Origin: Cepaea nemoralis
Taxonomy: Eukaryota; Mollusca; Gastropoda; Stylommatophora; Helicidae
Direction of reading: 5' to 3'
Assembly: GCA_014155875.1 (NCBI GenBank)
Contig: JACEFZ010002092.1
Location: 186,001 to 250,000, forward strand
Length of the DNA: 64,000 nt
Shown: piece after piece, positions 39,926 through 51,635 of the stretch
Position numbering within the stretch: the first letter of the stretch is position 1
How the letters are laid out: every line of letters begins with the position of its first letter
Notes under the pieces: model-generated
What the model saw: the letters and a program-made list of their open reading frames with translations, nothing else
Database searches by the model: none
Told to the model about the DNA's origin: nothing
Translations under genes and position numbers: made by a program

Positions 39926-42505
39926 TCAATCAATCATGTGCCATGCCGGAAAGCGTGGGCGGTCATGATTCGCCATTTCACTCGATCACCAGAGTCGTGG
40001 ATCAGCTCAGCGTTCCTGTCTCGTCCATGCCATGCGGCCAAGCCATCCAGGTATTTTCCTCTCGGTCTTCCTCTTGGTCTGTTCCCTTCGATCTTGCCAG
40101 CTGTCACTAAGTTCTCCAGTCCATTTCTTCTCATAACATGTCCAAAGAATTTTGACTGTCTACGTCTAATTTCTCTAATCAATCTACGATTTTCATTTGT
40201 CTCTTGTAGTACTTGGTCATTGGTTTTTCTATCTGTCCATGGTATTCTTTGCATTTTTCTCAGAAACCACATTTCTGCAGCCATCAGATGTTTTTCAGCT
40301 TGACTGCACATTGTCCAAGTTTCACATCCGTACAAAAGAACAGGCTCTATGTATCCCCTCAACACTCTTTTTCTCGTTTCAATTGACATCATTTTATTGG
40401 TCAGAATGTTTTTCATCTTGCTAAAGGCTACTTTCGCAATGGCGATTCTTGTTCTAATCTCTTCAAGGCATCTGCCATCAGATGTTATGACTGTTCCGAG
40501 ATAATTGAACCGATTCACTTGTTGAAGAATATTCCCATTTACTTGTATATTACATTGTGGTGCTTCGTTCTTCCTAGTGACGACCATAACCTGTGTCTTC
40601 CTACAATTTAATTCCAACCCCAGCTGCTCACTGTGTACAACAACAGCGTCTACTAATTGTTGCAGATCCTGTGCATTGTCTGCAATCAATACTGTATCAT
40701 CTGCATATCTAATGTTATTTATGTTTCGTCCTCCAATGCTGATTCCATTTAGGTCTTCTACATTTCTGAAAATATTTTCACTGTATAGGGAAAAAAGATC
40801 TGGAGACATTACACATCCCTGCCTAACACCTCTCTTAATAGGTTGATATTGTCCTACTTCATTATCAATCCTTATGGCAGCTTGTTGTTTCCAATATATG
40901 TTTTTTATAAGTCTAATGTCTTTCCCATCAATTTGTAGATCTGCAAGCATATCCACAATGTTGACATGTCTAACTCTATCAAAAGCCTTTGTGTAGTCAA
41001 TAAAGCAAAGATGTATATCCTTGTTTACTTCTAAAGCACGTTCAATAACTGTTCGCAGCATATACACAGCATTTACTGTACCCTTTCCTTCTACAAACCC
41101 ACATTGTTCTTCCCCTATTTCAGGTTGTATTTTCTTCCTCACTCTTTGCATGATACTTCGTAACAAAATCTTTGTGATGTGACTCATTATACTAATTGTT
41201 CTATGTTGATCACATTCTAAGGTTCCTGATTTCTTTGGAATTGCAATAAATACAGAATTACATAATTCAGAAGGTATATCTCCAGTATCATATAATGTGT
41301 TCAGCAGTCTAGTGACTTGCTCTAGTCCAAATTCTTCTAAAGCTTTAATCATTTCTGTTGTGATGTTATCTGCACCGGGGGCCTTGCCAGCTTTCATATG
41401 CTTAAGAACATTTTGAACCTCCATCTTTAAAATTTCTGGTCCTTCATTATTAAATCTAATAGCATACTGTTCCTCTCTGTTATCATTATACAGGTCTTTC
41501 ACATAATCTGTCCATACATGTAGAATCTGATCTTTTTCTATTATGATTTTGCCATCTTTAGTTTTTAGACAGCCTGTTGATGTACTTGTTATTTTATTAG
41601 TAAGTTCCTGAATTCTTTTGTGCACTAATTTGGTATTTTGACTGTTGTGTTGTTTTTCAATTTCTAAGCACTTTTCCTCAAGCCATGATTCTTTTGCCTT
41701 CCTACATAATACTCTGACTTGTCTGTGAATTTCTTCATATTTGGCAGGATTATTTTTGTTGAGTCTTCTTGTTTCCATTAAGTGTAAAATTTCCTCAGTC
41801 ATCCATTTCTTACGACCCACCTTCTTTAATTTTGGAATAGTTGTTTCTGCAGCCACATTGATTGAATTCTTTAACATTTCCCATTGATCATTCACATCCT
41901 GGAATAGGATCTCTAGATCAGACAATATTTCAAATCTGTTCTGTACTTCTATGTTGAATTTGTTTTGTATTTCCTTGTCATTACTCAATGTACACAAGTC
42001 ATATTTAGTGTTTCCTGTTATATACTTGACTTTCTTCAACTTTATCCTCAATGTTCCTGTGAGTAATCTGTGGTCACTATAACAATCAGCACTGGGAACT
42101 GTTTTTGCTACTGTTAGCGCGTTTCTAAATCTTCTGCTAATGAGAATGTAGTCAATCTGGTTTCTAATCCTGCTATCAGGACTCCTCCAGGTCCATAATC
42201 TTCTAGGGTGTTGCTTGAACCAGGTGTTTCCTACAATCATTTCCTGTTCTTTTGCCCACTCTACTAGTCTGTATCCTCTTTCATTTCTCTCTCCTAAACC
42301 ATAGTTTCCTGCTGTGTATCTATCCCCTTGATTTCCTACTTTTGCATTGAAGTCCCCTATTATGATGTTTATTTCTGAATTTTTACATTTCTTTAAGGCA
42401 GACTCTATGTCATTATAAAATTCCTCTACACTATCTTCACTGGACTCTCCTGTTGGGGCATATACCTGAATAACATTTATGTTAAAAGGTATCAGGTAAC
42501 TACAA
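39926..42505 (-). mobile_element. LINE-B, long copy with 858-codon open frame
   Basis: The frame from 42510 to 39934 has no stop. Endonuclease: 'INVIQVYAPTGESSED', 'NIIIGDFNAKVGNQGDRYT', 'QIDYILISRRFRNA' and 'YSDHRLLTG'. RT: 'MKAGKAPGADNITTEM', 'FIAIPKKSGTLECDQHRTIS', 'LCFIDYTKAFDRVRHVNIVD', 'GVRQGCVMSPDLFSLYSE', 'IRYADDTVLIADNAQDLQQL' (YADD box), 'NYLGTVITSDGRC' and 'VLLYGCETWT'. C-terminal: 'FFGHVMRRNGLENLVTAGKI' and 'GRPRGKYLDGLAAWHGRDRN', ending 'FRHGT'. Tail (GATT)n at 39924-39935. Roughly the first 100-130 residues of the endonuclease are missing and the first few codons at 42510 are foreign, so it is 5'-truncated. The RT is intact; this is the youngest-looking coding LINE here. Confidence 0.93.
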
Positions 42506-42830
42506 TTCACTCTCTTCGATTATGTCGCTTTTAATTTTGTTGTGCGTGCTTCCCAATTCCACAAACTCCTTCTCTGAGCACTTACCAACACCTTCATATC
42601 ATATGCCGCTGAACATAGTGTATTTTTGTTTTGTTTTTTTTTGCATTCTGTACGCAGCATTTTTCTCATCCACTGCCACTGTTTTCTTTCTCTAGTTCTT
42701 GGGTCTTGCACTTATCTGAGATAGCCGTTCTGTCCGCTCTGTGTCCTCTTATACCTTTCTGGTCGCTCTGTTCTAGATAGTGAACGAACAAATCCTTATA
42801 ATACACCTATTATTTACAATTAAAGTCTTG
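42506..42830. other. Spacer right of the LINE-B 5' truncation
   Basis: No repeat recognised. A 63-codon minus frame (42711-42520) is basic and unrecognised. Confidence 0.35.
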
Positions 42831-42834
42831 CAGT

Positions 42835-43060
42835 CCGGGCCGTGTGGCGTTGATTATCATATCTAATGCCATAGATACCGGCGACTAGCATTCTGAACGT
42901 TTCTTTTCGAATGACCGACGCTCATACTCATTCCATTGGGGAAATCAACGTAAGGCGGTGTGCTTCCAAATATCTTGCTGCTGATGTTGAACCCGGTATT
43001 TTAGGATTGTCAAAATGCGTTCATTACCTCTAAGCCACAGACGCCAGCCAGTGGCATATT
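42835..43060 (-). repeat. SINE-A-like relic
   Basis: 'CATTCTGAACGTTTCTTTTC', 'GAATGACCGACGCTCATACT' and 'GTTGAACCCGG' follow the SINE-A order on the complement, with a run ending 'AGCCACAGACGCCAGC'. Diverged. Confidence 0.45.
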
Positions 43061-43284
43061 AATAATAGTAGTAACACAAGGTTTAAAAAAGAAATGCGGT
43101 GGAAGCGGGGTGGGCGCGGCTTGTTACAGCGCGAGAGTAACTAACAGGGGCCCTGAAAGGGATATTTCTTGCGATCTAGTTCTATTTTTAACGTTCAAAC
43201 TGCAACAAAACCAGGGTTTACAACCTTAACAGAAGGTGTCGAATGGGAGGTGTGTTGACTTGTTTCACCTATACTTGAGTGATA

Positions 43285-43525
43285 AGAACATTTGCACGGC
43301 CAAGGAGTTGCGGACGCAATTTGTAATCCCGCATACCGCGTTCGGAACACAGCTGCCGGCAGTTTGGTAGCAGGCCGTCTAGCGTTGATGATATTTTCAT
43401 GCAATGGTATGGGTGCCGGTCGTTCAGAAAGCAATGGCAAGCTACTGAACGTAAACTTGCCAAGAAATCACAAACAGCCAAATAATGATGGGGTTGACTG
43501 CGATGTCGTGTAAAGGATAGCAACT
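43285..43525 (+). mobile_element. SINE-A relic, plus strand
   Basis: 'CGCGTTCGGAACACAGCTGC' (B-box region), 'GGTCGTTCAGAAAGCAATGG', 'CTACTGAACGTAAACTTGCC' and 'GATGTCGTGTAAAGGATAGC' follow the family order. Confidence 0.75.
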
Positions 43526-43577
43526 AATTAACATTTCTATATAACTGCACTGTCTTAGTTATGTACGATTCCATACA

Positions 43578-44030
43578 TAGCCGGGGCTGTGCAGTGGTTA
43601 GTGCACTGTGTTTCATTGGTTCCATCTATAGTGGTTGGAGGACCAACCTTCTCTCCCGTTTCTCTCCATCCACGTCTCCCCCTCTCTCTTTCTCCTCTCA
43701 TGCTCAACCATTGTGTCTGTAAAGAGGGGGCGGCGTGGTTGAAGGGCTTCGTTGCGCGTCCGTCTGGAGTACACAATTTACCTGGCTGGCGTCTTGTGTG
43801 GGAAAGTCGCTGAAATAACCCTTTCCCGCGCCCCGAGGCAGCATGGATATCTGGCACTAGCCCCAGATTTGTGTAGATTAGTCGGCACTCGATGTGGTCG
43901 ATATCACACCGGCTGTCTTGACTACCCAGAACATTTCCTGGTACCCATGTTTAGGCTGGATGGACCTGAGAACTCAAATAAGTTAAAATAATCAATCCAC
44001 AACTCAGGGGTGGGGTGGAGGATGTGAGCT
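43578..44030. repeat. SINE-like sequences (tRNA-like head; SINE-D relic)
   Basis: GGGGCTGTGCAGTGGTTAGT at 43583-43602 looks like a tRNA 5' half with an A box. From about 43840, 'ACATTTCCTGGTACCCATGT' and 'GGATGGACCTGAG' match the complement of SINE-D. Boundaries are uncertain. Confidence 0.4.
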
Positions 44031-44455
44031 TGTGACCACTGGACATATAACAAATAAAACAAAATAGCGTTTTAATTACATCACACGTCCTTCTGATTTG
44101 TTGGGTGGAGAGATTTGATACAAAAACTTATCGGATAAATGCGAAAAACAGGAGGCACCGCTTTGACTGTAACAGGAGGGAAACCTACTTAAGAGTAGTC
44201 AGAATCCAGTACCACAGATGCAGTATCTAGAGGAAGTCAACCTTACACGAACACAGTCTAGTGTAATAGTAGGAAACACCGACCTCCGTGCTAATGAGGT
44301 ACATAACTAGGGTAGCGCACTGCCTTCGATAGAGGAGGAAGAGAAAAGGAAAGAGGAGGAGAATGCGTGTGGTAAGAGTGCATATATTTGTTTCTATCAG
44401 CAAGGCAGAAGTGTGTTTTTGAATTGTAGGTTAACACCCTGATATTTCTATTTTC
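44030..44455. other. Spacer
   Basis: Nothing recognised except that 44462-44490 matches the LINE-B tail (TCATCATCATCATGTGCAAT). Confidence 0.4.
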
Positions 44456-44509
44456 TACAATGTTTCCTCATCATCATCATGTGCAATACGATAAGCCGCC
44501 TCCCCCCCC

Positions 44510-47075
44510 CCCCTTTTTTTCGAGTCCAGATAGACGGAATCAAGAGCAAGAAAACCCATATTCCACGGTGTTCCCCATGGCGGAGTCTTGTCCCCAAAAC
44601 TTTTTCTAATCTTAATCAATGATCTTGTTTCTAATCTACCGCATGGAATTAAAGCGGCAATGTACGCTGATGACCTGGTTCTATGGAGCACATATGAACA
44701 TGCATCACCTGATCGCTACAAAGAGCTGTAGAAGCATTTGTTGCATGGGCAAATAAATGGTGTGTCAGCACACTGACAAATGCAGCATCACTCTATTTAC
44801 CCTCTCTCCAAAACAAAAGGCAGGGATCATCCAGATAAATGGAATACCTTTAGAGAAGATAAAGAGCCAGCATACCTTGGAGTAACATTTGATGGCAGGC
44901 TGACATGGAGAAAGCACATCAACAAAGCAGTAGCAAAAGCCAGATGGAAAATGGCCATCCTGAGAAAACTAAGTGGAACCACATGGGGAGCCAGTGGGAA
45001 AATACTTAGCAAAGTTATCAACACATCAGGCGACCACACCTGGAATACGGGTTTTCTGCGTGGTGTTCAGCATCAAAAACCACACTACAAGAGCTGGACA
45101 AGATGCAAACTCAAACACTTAGAGTCACCACAGGAGGGATGAGATCAACCCCTATAGTGGAGATGGAGAAGATGGGGAGGACACAAGCACTGAGAGAGCG
45201 CAGAGATACAAAAAGGCTAATACAAGCAGAAAAGTTCCTCAGCTTGCCAGGCCACCCGGTGAAGAACAGATTTGAAAACTTAGCTATGGGGCGGTTGAAA
45301 AGAAGCAGTTTTATCCACCAGGTCAAACGAATCTGCATAGAAACCAACGATCTGCCAACAGTTGGTATCCCCTTGACAACTATACTAGAGCGAACTCCGT
45401 GGAAAGATGAACATAGACTATCACTACAAATCCAGACAAAAGTGAGAGGAATATTTGACAAGGAAGAACAGAACAGTGTACAGCGCAGAACAGCCATTTT
45501 CAGCTTCCCTGATGAAGAATACCCACAGGACCTCTGGATCCGAGTCTACACAGATGGGTCAGTACAAAATGCTGTTCGAAATGGAGGAGCGGGAGTGTAC
45601 ATAGAATACCCAAATAATACTAGGGGCACGGCCAAAGTATCAACAGGAAAGTACTGCCATAACTATGATGCTTGCCAAGTAGCAGCGCAGATGATATGAC
45701 GCAAAATAGAGTTGGTGAGAAAATCACGAACCAAATCTTTCGAGAAACTAGGAGGCTAACGTAAAAAGGAGAAAACGTCAGAAAGACTGTCAACAACAAC
45801 AAACAGTCAGATCTTAGAGCTTGAACAAGTAGGCAGCACGATTCGATTCTCAGCAAGAAGAGAACTTATGTACTGGCTGGACACTTACTCTGATGGCTAA
45901 CAAATATTGGAAAGAAGGACGAGACTATTAATGCAGGATGTATATCGGCCTGAAAGCCACGGACAAATGCGACAATATTAGAATGGGACTCAGCAAGTCA
46001 AAACAGGCTGACACATAGGCAATCGGTGAAGGACAGAAGTACCGGGACATGATAGTTATAAATATTTAATGTGTTCAACCGTTTACGATTCATATTTAAT
46101 AATGTTTCTCTACCGTCCCGCCTGGCCATAACAGGCACGGTAACAATAAATCGGAATTTATCATTTGGATTGTAGATGTATAACAAGTTGGACTTCGGCA
46201 AATAAATATTGCCTCAGCATTTTTTGAATAACCGGCTTCGAGTCCTTGATTACCGTTTATATTATGCTTCTGGACACTGTTATATTGGTGAAATCCCTGG
46301 ACCGTTGAACGTTTGATGATGTTCGCATTATTTATTGCAAGTTACCGATGTTCGCATTATTTATCCCAAATCTCCATATAGCAATGCTGAAATTGAGGCA
46401 ATCAAGATGGCAACAGAGAAACTACTAAATACCTGTGGTGCTATTGACAGATGAAAAATCAGTACTCGAGGCGCTCCTGTCTGGGAAATGGCCAGTACTA
46501 AGGACACTACTTTCTGAACTTAGCAGTCAGCATAAGGTCACCATACAGTGGATACCATCTCACTGTGGAATACCTGGAAACGACAGAGCTGATCGATTGG
46601 CTAAAGAATGAGCAACAGAAGAACAGCCTGATGTGCCCGTTACATGCCACCAAAAGAAAATAATGATCAAATCAGTCAGAAAGCCACCAAAACCTGCTCA
46701 AGACAACTACACATTATGGACAGACCAGAACAAGTCAATATTCTGCGACTCAGAACAGGACACAATAGATTACGCAACTACATGTATACAAAATTCAAGA
46801 TTGGTGAATCAGTCATGTGCACATGTGGATTGACGTCGCAGACAGCAGAGCACATACTCCAAGACTGCCCAAGTTACGTGCCTAGGCAAACCTACTGGCC
46901 TAGAGAGACAACAGTGGAAGATAAACTCTATGGACCACTGAGTGAACTAAAAAAAGACAATTAAATTCATAGATGAGACAACATCGCAGTTATAGACATA
47001 TTTCAAGCGAACGAAAGAAGAAGAAGAAGAAGAAGAAGAAGAAGAAGAAGAAGAAGAAGAAGAAGAAGAAGAAGA
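44510..47075 (+). mobile_element. LINE-R1: RT end, RNase H, zinc knuckle, (GAA)n tail
   Basis: Plus strand: RT 'FHGVPHGGVLSPKLFL' and 'KAAMYADDLVLWSTYEHAS', then 'AYLGVTFDGRLTWRKHINKA'. RNase H: 'LWIRVYTDGSVQNAVRNGGA' near 45540-45590, continuing after an insertion with 'VTIQWIPSHCGIPGNDRADR' at about 46540-46600. Knuckle: 'GESVMCTCGLTSQTAEHIL' and 'WPRETTVEDKLYGPLSELK'. The 3' end 'YFKRTKEEE' grades into (GAA)n at 47016-47075. Stops and frameshifts are present and it is 5'-truncated. An unrelated ~700-bp segment (about 45672-46372) interrupts RNase H. Confidence 0.88.
45672..46372. other. Unclassified ~700-bp insertion in LINE-R1 RNase H
   Basis: RNase H text stops after 'KYCHNYDA' and resumes with 'NAEIEAIKMATEKLL'. 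The inserted DNA has no recognised coding or tRNA-like part, and contains GATGTTCGCATTATTTAT twice near 46317 and 46348. Possible short duplication ATGCT at both edges. Confidence 0.5.
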
Positions 47076-47079
47076 AGGC

Positions 47080-47253
47080 ATGTGGTCTTGTCCCGATTAT
47101 GCTACATGGTCAAGCCATACATTATTTCTTTGCCTTCTCATTGTTCTTTACCCACACATTTTGGCCAGGTGCCAATAAGTTATCTTGTTTATTTCACCCG
47201 TTAATATGCCCAAAACATCTTGACTGCCTATGTCTAATTTTTATAATAAATGT

Positions 47254-47290
<37 letters not shown>

Positions 47291-47580
47291 GGGGGGGGGT
47301 GGGGGGGGGGGTGTTTCATTTGTTTCTTTCTTCTTCTTCCTGAACGCATTCGTTCTGTCCGTCCAGGTATTCTTTACACGTCCATGAGAAACCACATTTC
47401 CACTAAATGTTTCTCAGCTTCTCTGCTTGTTGTCCATGGTTCACATGAATATAACATCATATGTTCTGTATAGCACTTGAACTCTCTTTTTCTCACTGCA
47501 ATGAATAGTTTTTTTTTTTTATTGGTGACTACGTTTTCCATTTTGCAAAAGTATGTTTCCTGTCTTATCATCACCAACCC
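47080..47580 (-). mobile_element. LINE-B-like relic with poly-G expansion
   Basis: The minus strand at 47577-47374 reads 'NVVTNKKKKLFIAVRKREFK', 'MLYSCEPWTTSREAEKHLVE' and 'MWFL', from the RT C terminus. A poly-G run (47252-47311) lies inside it. Confidence 0.65.
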
Positions 47581-47928
47581 CCAACTAATTTAGGTATCCA
47601 CCCGCATGGATCAGGCTAAACTGCGCGACATGTACATTGATTTCCTTTTTTAAAATGTAATATTCACTGATTCAGTGGCGAAGGATAACAGATGGCCAAA
47701 TCTCCCATTTGGACAGAAAGACGATATTTCGCCATACTATGGTCATTGTCTTATTTGGTTTGTTTCGTGTATCTGCCTCAATTTCAATGCTTCAGGCGCA
47801 TCGGTCATACGATGCTGGACCCATATGATGATATGTTTTATAGACCAATCAGTACTCGGAGGGTGTTGTGATCAGTATTAGTACAGCAGCCGTTACTTTC
47901 TCAAGACATTTTTGGCACCCTTTTCAGT

Positions 47929-48985
47929 TAGTTAGTTAGTTAGTTAGTTAGTCGACAGATCATCCTCATTGCACATCGAACCATTCAGTCCATAAGTGCT
48001 CGTATCCTCTCCTCAGTAAATCCCGCAGCGTGTAGCAACTGACGACGCCAGTTCTGTGTTGGTTTATTAATCTTCTTTGGCTTTCTGCGTAGTGTTCTTG
48101 TTCAACCGGTGGGGGGGGGGGGGGGGGGGGGGGGGAATTTTAAGGATTCCATGGGGGGGGGGGGGGAATTAAGATTATTTCAAGATCGCATTAATATAAG
48201 AACCAGTTACTTGATATTGTTTTTCCCTCTGTATTTTACAGTTCTGTACTTCTCGCCCTAATGAAGTTCGTTTTATAACGCAAGTAGACCCACAAATCAC
48301 GTTTTATGTAGATGTCTAGACTTGTTCTAGTATGTATTATTAAATTTAGCTTCCATTTTTATGTATACTGTGTAAGGGTGGGGGATTTATAGGGAGGAAA
48401 TTCGAAAGGGGGGAGGGGGGATGACGTTCTGAACATATAGTAAAAGAGGGACATGGGTCAAAAACGGTTGAGAACCACTGCCCTAGTGAATGTCTGTGTC
48501 TCGAGCCATGTTATTGCTTTACTTACTGCCATGACTTCCATAGTCAGGCTACTTGTGGTCAAAACAAAAGCACCAGAATCTTCCTTCACAATTCTCCCTC
48601 CGGCCTGAGCCATAAAAGCCGATGAACTTCTCACTCGTCGAACGACCGACCCATCTGTGTAAATGACAGCATAACCCTCCAAAGAATTCTCGAAGATCAA
48701 AGCTTGTACTGCCGCCTCCACAGCAGACGGGTTTTCTTGTCTACATTTTCTGTCTAGTTGGATGCAAACTGAAAAGGACGTACAAAAATCTGTTGGCATT
48801 CGTACCCAATCCTCGCCAGGTTCTAAGTCCTCAAGTGAATACACCTGTTGAATGTCTTCGGCTTGACCTATCCACGACTTTCCTCTTTTTAACTTGCTGC
48901 CGTTTACCTTCTTAATTTGACTGTGCAGTGGATGTTGTGTGTTTGCGTTGACTCTGAGGTAGGCACGTGGTCTGCAAATTTGTAT
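47929..48985 (-). mobile_element. LINE-R2 3' end and RNase H, with hAT-like insertion
   Basis: The minus strand at 48844-48480: 'MYSLEDLEPGEDWVRMPTDF', RNase H 'AVIYTDGSVVRRVRSSSAFM' and 'TLTMEVMAVSKAITWLE'-type text. It continues after 48105 with the LINE 3' end and a (CTAA)n tail at 47929-47952. Bases 48108-48478 do not belong to the LINE. Confidence 0.82.
48108..48478. mobile_element. hAT-like MITE remnant with poly-G tracts
   Basis: The right end GGTTGAGAACCACTG is the complement of the common hAT terminus CAGTGGTTCTCAACC. The left end CAACCGGTGGGG is only partly matching and expanded to poly-G. It carries the 48155-48380 repeat shared with 21100-21365. The LINE target lost about 300 bp here. 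Confidence 0.5.
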
Positions 48986-49115
48986 TCTTTTTTATGCTGG
49001 GTTGACCTGGAAGCCCAGATCAATTTAAAAATTCGAATCCGTTCCGATGCGGATCGAACCCATGACCACCGCGTCGGCAGGCGAGTGTAAAGCTACTGCG
49101 CCACCGCGGCTCCCC
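48985..49115 (-). mobile_element. SINE-D (tRNA-derived)
   Basis: The minus strand begins GGGGAGCCGCGGTGGCGCAG (A box), with B box GGTTCGATCCG (complement of about 49056-49066), then 'CTGGGCTTCCAGGTCAACCC' at the 3' end. It lies at the 5' edge of the LINE-R2 piece. Confidence 0.88.
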
Positions 49116-49269
49116 AGTTACCAAGCATGGTATAAAATGCCGCAATGATGATACATTTCTAAAATCTATGGAGCCATTTCAAAGGCTAGGTATGACATAT
49201 GTCCAAATGCCATAGTTATAAGTTCAGTGGCTGATAAACCCGACTAATGAAGATACTCTTTTAGCAGGA

Positions 49270-49425
49270 CAGTTTAGCTGGACGGGCGTCGAAGACCACT
49301 TGTTTCTACAGCGAGGCACAAACTCATTTGGAAGCAGCAGGTTCAGATCCAAGTGTGATCACTGTAGTCTATAGCTTTACATTTGTATATCGCCTAGTGT
49401 TTCTTCATGAGCATGCTCATTGAGT
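49270..49425 (+). mobile_element. SINE-E, plus strand
   Basis: 'TTTAGCTGGACGGGCGTCGA' (A-box side), 'GCAGCAGGTTCAGATCCAAG' (B box GGTTCAGATCC) and 'TATCGCCTAGTGTTTCTTC' follow the family order. Confidence 0.75.
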
Positions 49426-49479
49426 GACACCGATTGAATGACACCCGGCATTGAGTGATACCGCGTTGGTAACTTACAG

Positions 49480-49610
49480 GGTATGTGAGCCGGTCGCTCA
49501 GAAACTAAAGCAATGGCAAACTACTGAGCGTAATCTTGCCTAGTACATCAACAGCAGCTGAAAAATGCTGATGTTGACTGCAACGTCCTGTAAGGGATAT
49601 GCAAAAAAGT
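49480..49610 (+). repeat. SINE-A 3' part
   Basis: 'GAGCCGGTCGCTCAGAAACT', 'AAACTACTGAGCGTAATCTT', 'GCTGAAAAATGCTGATGTTG' and 'GTCCTGTAAGGGATATGC' follow in order. The tRNA head is missing. Confidence 0.85.
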
Positions 49611-49970
49611 GTTTCTTCTAATCTCTACTTCTTTCCTCAACTTCTATGTGCGCTGACCAATACCTGTGAATGTAATTCTCACGCACAGCTTAGTCCCTTT
49701 TCCCCCCTTAAGACATTTGTTGCTACTGCTTGCAACGCCATGACATTATTACCTCACCAGCAGAGTCCCGTTTACGTACAAACATTCGCATTATTCGGTT
49801 AAATTAGGCCTCTCTCGTCGGCACAAGCAAAAACTCATTGCATCACTGCCTGTAAAAACGTGAGTAAACCTGTTAATCATGTGACAGCGTGCCTTTCCTT
49901 GCCGACAGCCCGGCTTGCTTACAAACAAAGGATAATTCTATCGACACGTTACAAACGTGAGAACGATTGC

Positions 49971-50155
49971 CCGCCATCTTGGCCTAGTTCTGCAGCGATT
50001 GACCCGCAAGAAGCAGAAGACAAAAGTGGGCAGGCTGTCGACGGATACTGTACACTTCACTCTCACAGGAAAGCAGAGTTTGGCCATGCTGTTTCTTATA
50101 TGCCTTTCTATGCAGTGTAAAGAACCTCCAGGGGATTTGTGCATTGCGCATTTGG
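49971..50155 (+). promoter_or_regulatory. Possible promoter and noncoding first exon
   Basis: CCGCCATCTTGG at 49971-49982 is a strong YY1-type core promoter element, in a locally CpG-containing stretch between AT-rich flanks. Downstream, ATTTGG|GTAAGA at 50150-50161 makes a good splice donor. If transcription starts near the YY1 site, this would be a ~180-nt untranslated exon, plausibly spliced to the acceptor at 56939. Sequence-only inference. Confidence 0.4.
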
Positions 50156-50517
50156 GTAAGATTTATAACTGCATGTCTTCCCAACAAGGAAGGGAATTCA
50201 GAAATTAATAAAACATATGGGTCCAATCAGCTGATCTGTGGTGGTGGTGGTGGTAGTGGAAGTTATTTGGACCGGCAGCTTTCATGAAAGTAGTTGGTGT
50301 GACTGGTTTATTGGTTTAATCTCTATGGCATAATAATTAAAACGTGCTTATTAATTATTATAATAATAGTGAACTCAAATACTTTATGGTGCAAAAGCCT
50401 TTTCAGTTTTTCTGTGTGGCGTTAAATTTGAGAAGAAAGTGAAGAGTGCTTACTTCATTATTTTATTACAGTACTATTTACAGCAATCATTTTTTTTTTT
50501 AAATTTCAAGGACTATG

Positions 50518-50640
<123 letters not shown>

Positions 50641-50889
50641 TTAAATGGTATCATTCCTAGCACTAAAAATGTTTCAGTAATCATTTTTTTGCATTCAGTC
50701 CATTGGTCTTATTCTTCTTGTTTCTCTTTTGAAGGGAGTGCGTCACACCTTGTTAACTTAGTAACCTCGAAAATTAGTCTATCCAACTTTGGGACACATT
50801 TGTGTGAGGTTTGCTTCCTCCAGAAAGATTCCGCCCAATGCATAATAACATAAATATAAATGGAATTATAATGAAACCAACTTAGAGAG

Positions 50890-51440
50890 TTCAAGTATAT
50901 GAGCAGTGTGTTATAACAGAGGATGGAAGAGAGAAATAGAAACGAGAATGCAGAAAGCAAGCTACGTCAACTGTCAAATTGCACCTATTCTAAAACATCC
51001 AAATATCAACATGCATTCAAAAAAGAAGCTGATAGATCCTTTTTTTTTTTATCTTAGCGCTCCTAGAAACACAGGCGTAAAATCACATCATGTGGGATGA
51101 GATGTGTAAGAAGCGAAGCTGGAAAAACAACTAGAAATAGAGAGGCAAATGAGAAACTAAGAACAAGTGTAGGAATAACATCTATTACTGACTGTATAGA
51201 ACACCAAAGAATTAAATGGTTTGGACATTTAGTTTAGTTAAGTGGAACATGATGAACCAGTGGCTAAAGCGTTGTCTGTGATCATCTGGATACAAGGCGA
51301 GAGGAAGACCCAGAAAGAGTTGACAAGATTGAGTAAAAGAGACATTGAAGAAATCAGACATGAATTTAGAACAAGAACAAGACAAACGAAACACAGAAGA
51401 TTACATCCTCTCTACGATGCTTTCAAGGCAAAAGCAGTAG
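50890..51440 (+). mobile_element. LINE RT C-terminal fragment (unassigned family)
   Basis: 'EIETRMQKASYVNCQIAPIL', 'NINMHSKKKLI' and, in a shifted frame, 'ITDCIEHQRIKWFGHLV' are RT C-terminal text like that of LINE-C/D, with several frameshifts. Confidence 0.65.
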
Positions 51441-51635
51441 GACAAAATAAGTAGTAGTCTTATGCACACTCTTTACGGTTTCCAACTGCTGTGGGATTTT
51501 TAATATGCACAACTTACAATGTGTAAGTAACACATGGGACCAACTGTTTTTCTCCATTATCTGAGAAGACTGTCTGACAGCACATGAAAGTTATGGAGGA
51601 ATAGCTTCTATGGGCTCTGTATAATACAGTTTAAT

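Noticed and set aside
39776..40303. Plus-strand open frames over LINE-B (175 and 74 codons)
   Set aside because: Antisense shadows of the LINE-B C terminus.
46973..47473. 166-codon Lys- and Gly-rich frame
   Set aside because: Translation of (GAA)n and poly-G tracts.
49860..50120. 86-codon coding gene at the putative promoter
   Set aside because: No recognisable protein features. The YY1 motif and donor suggest a noncoding exon instead.
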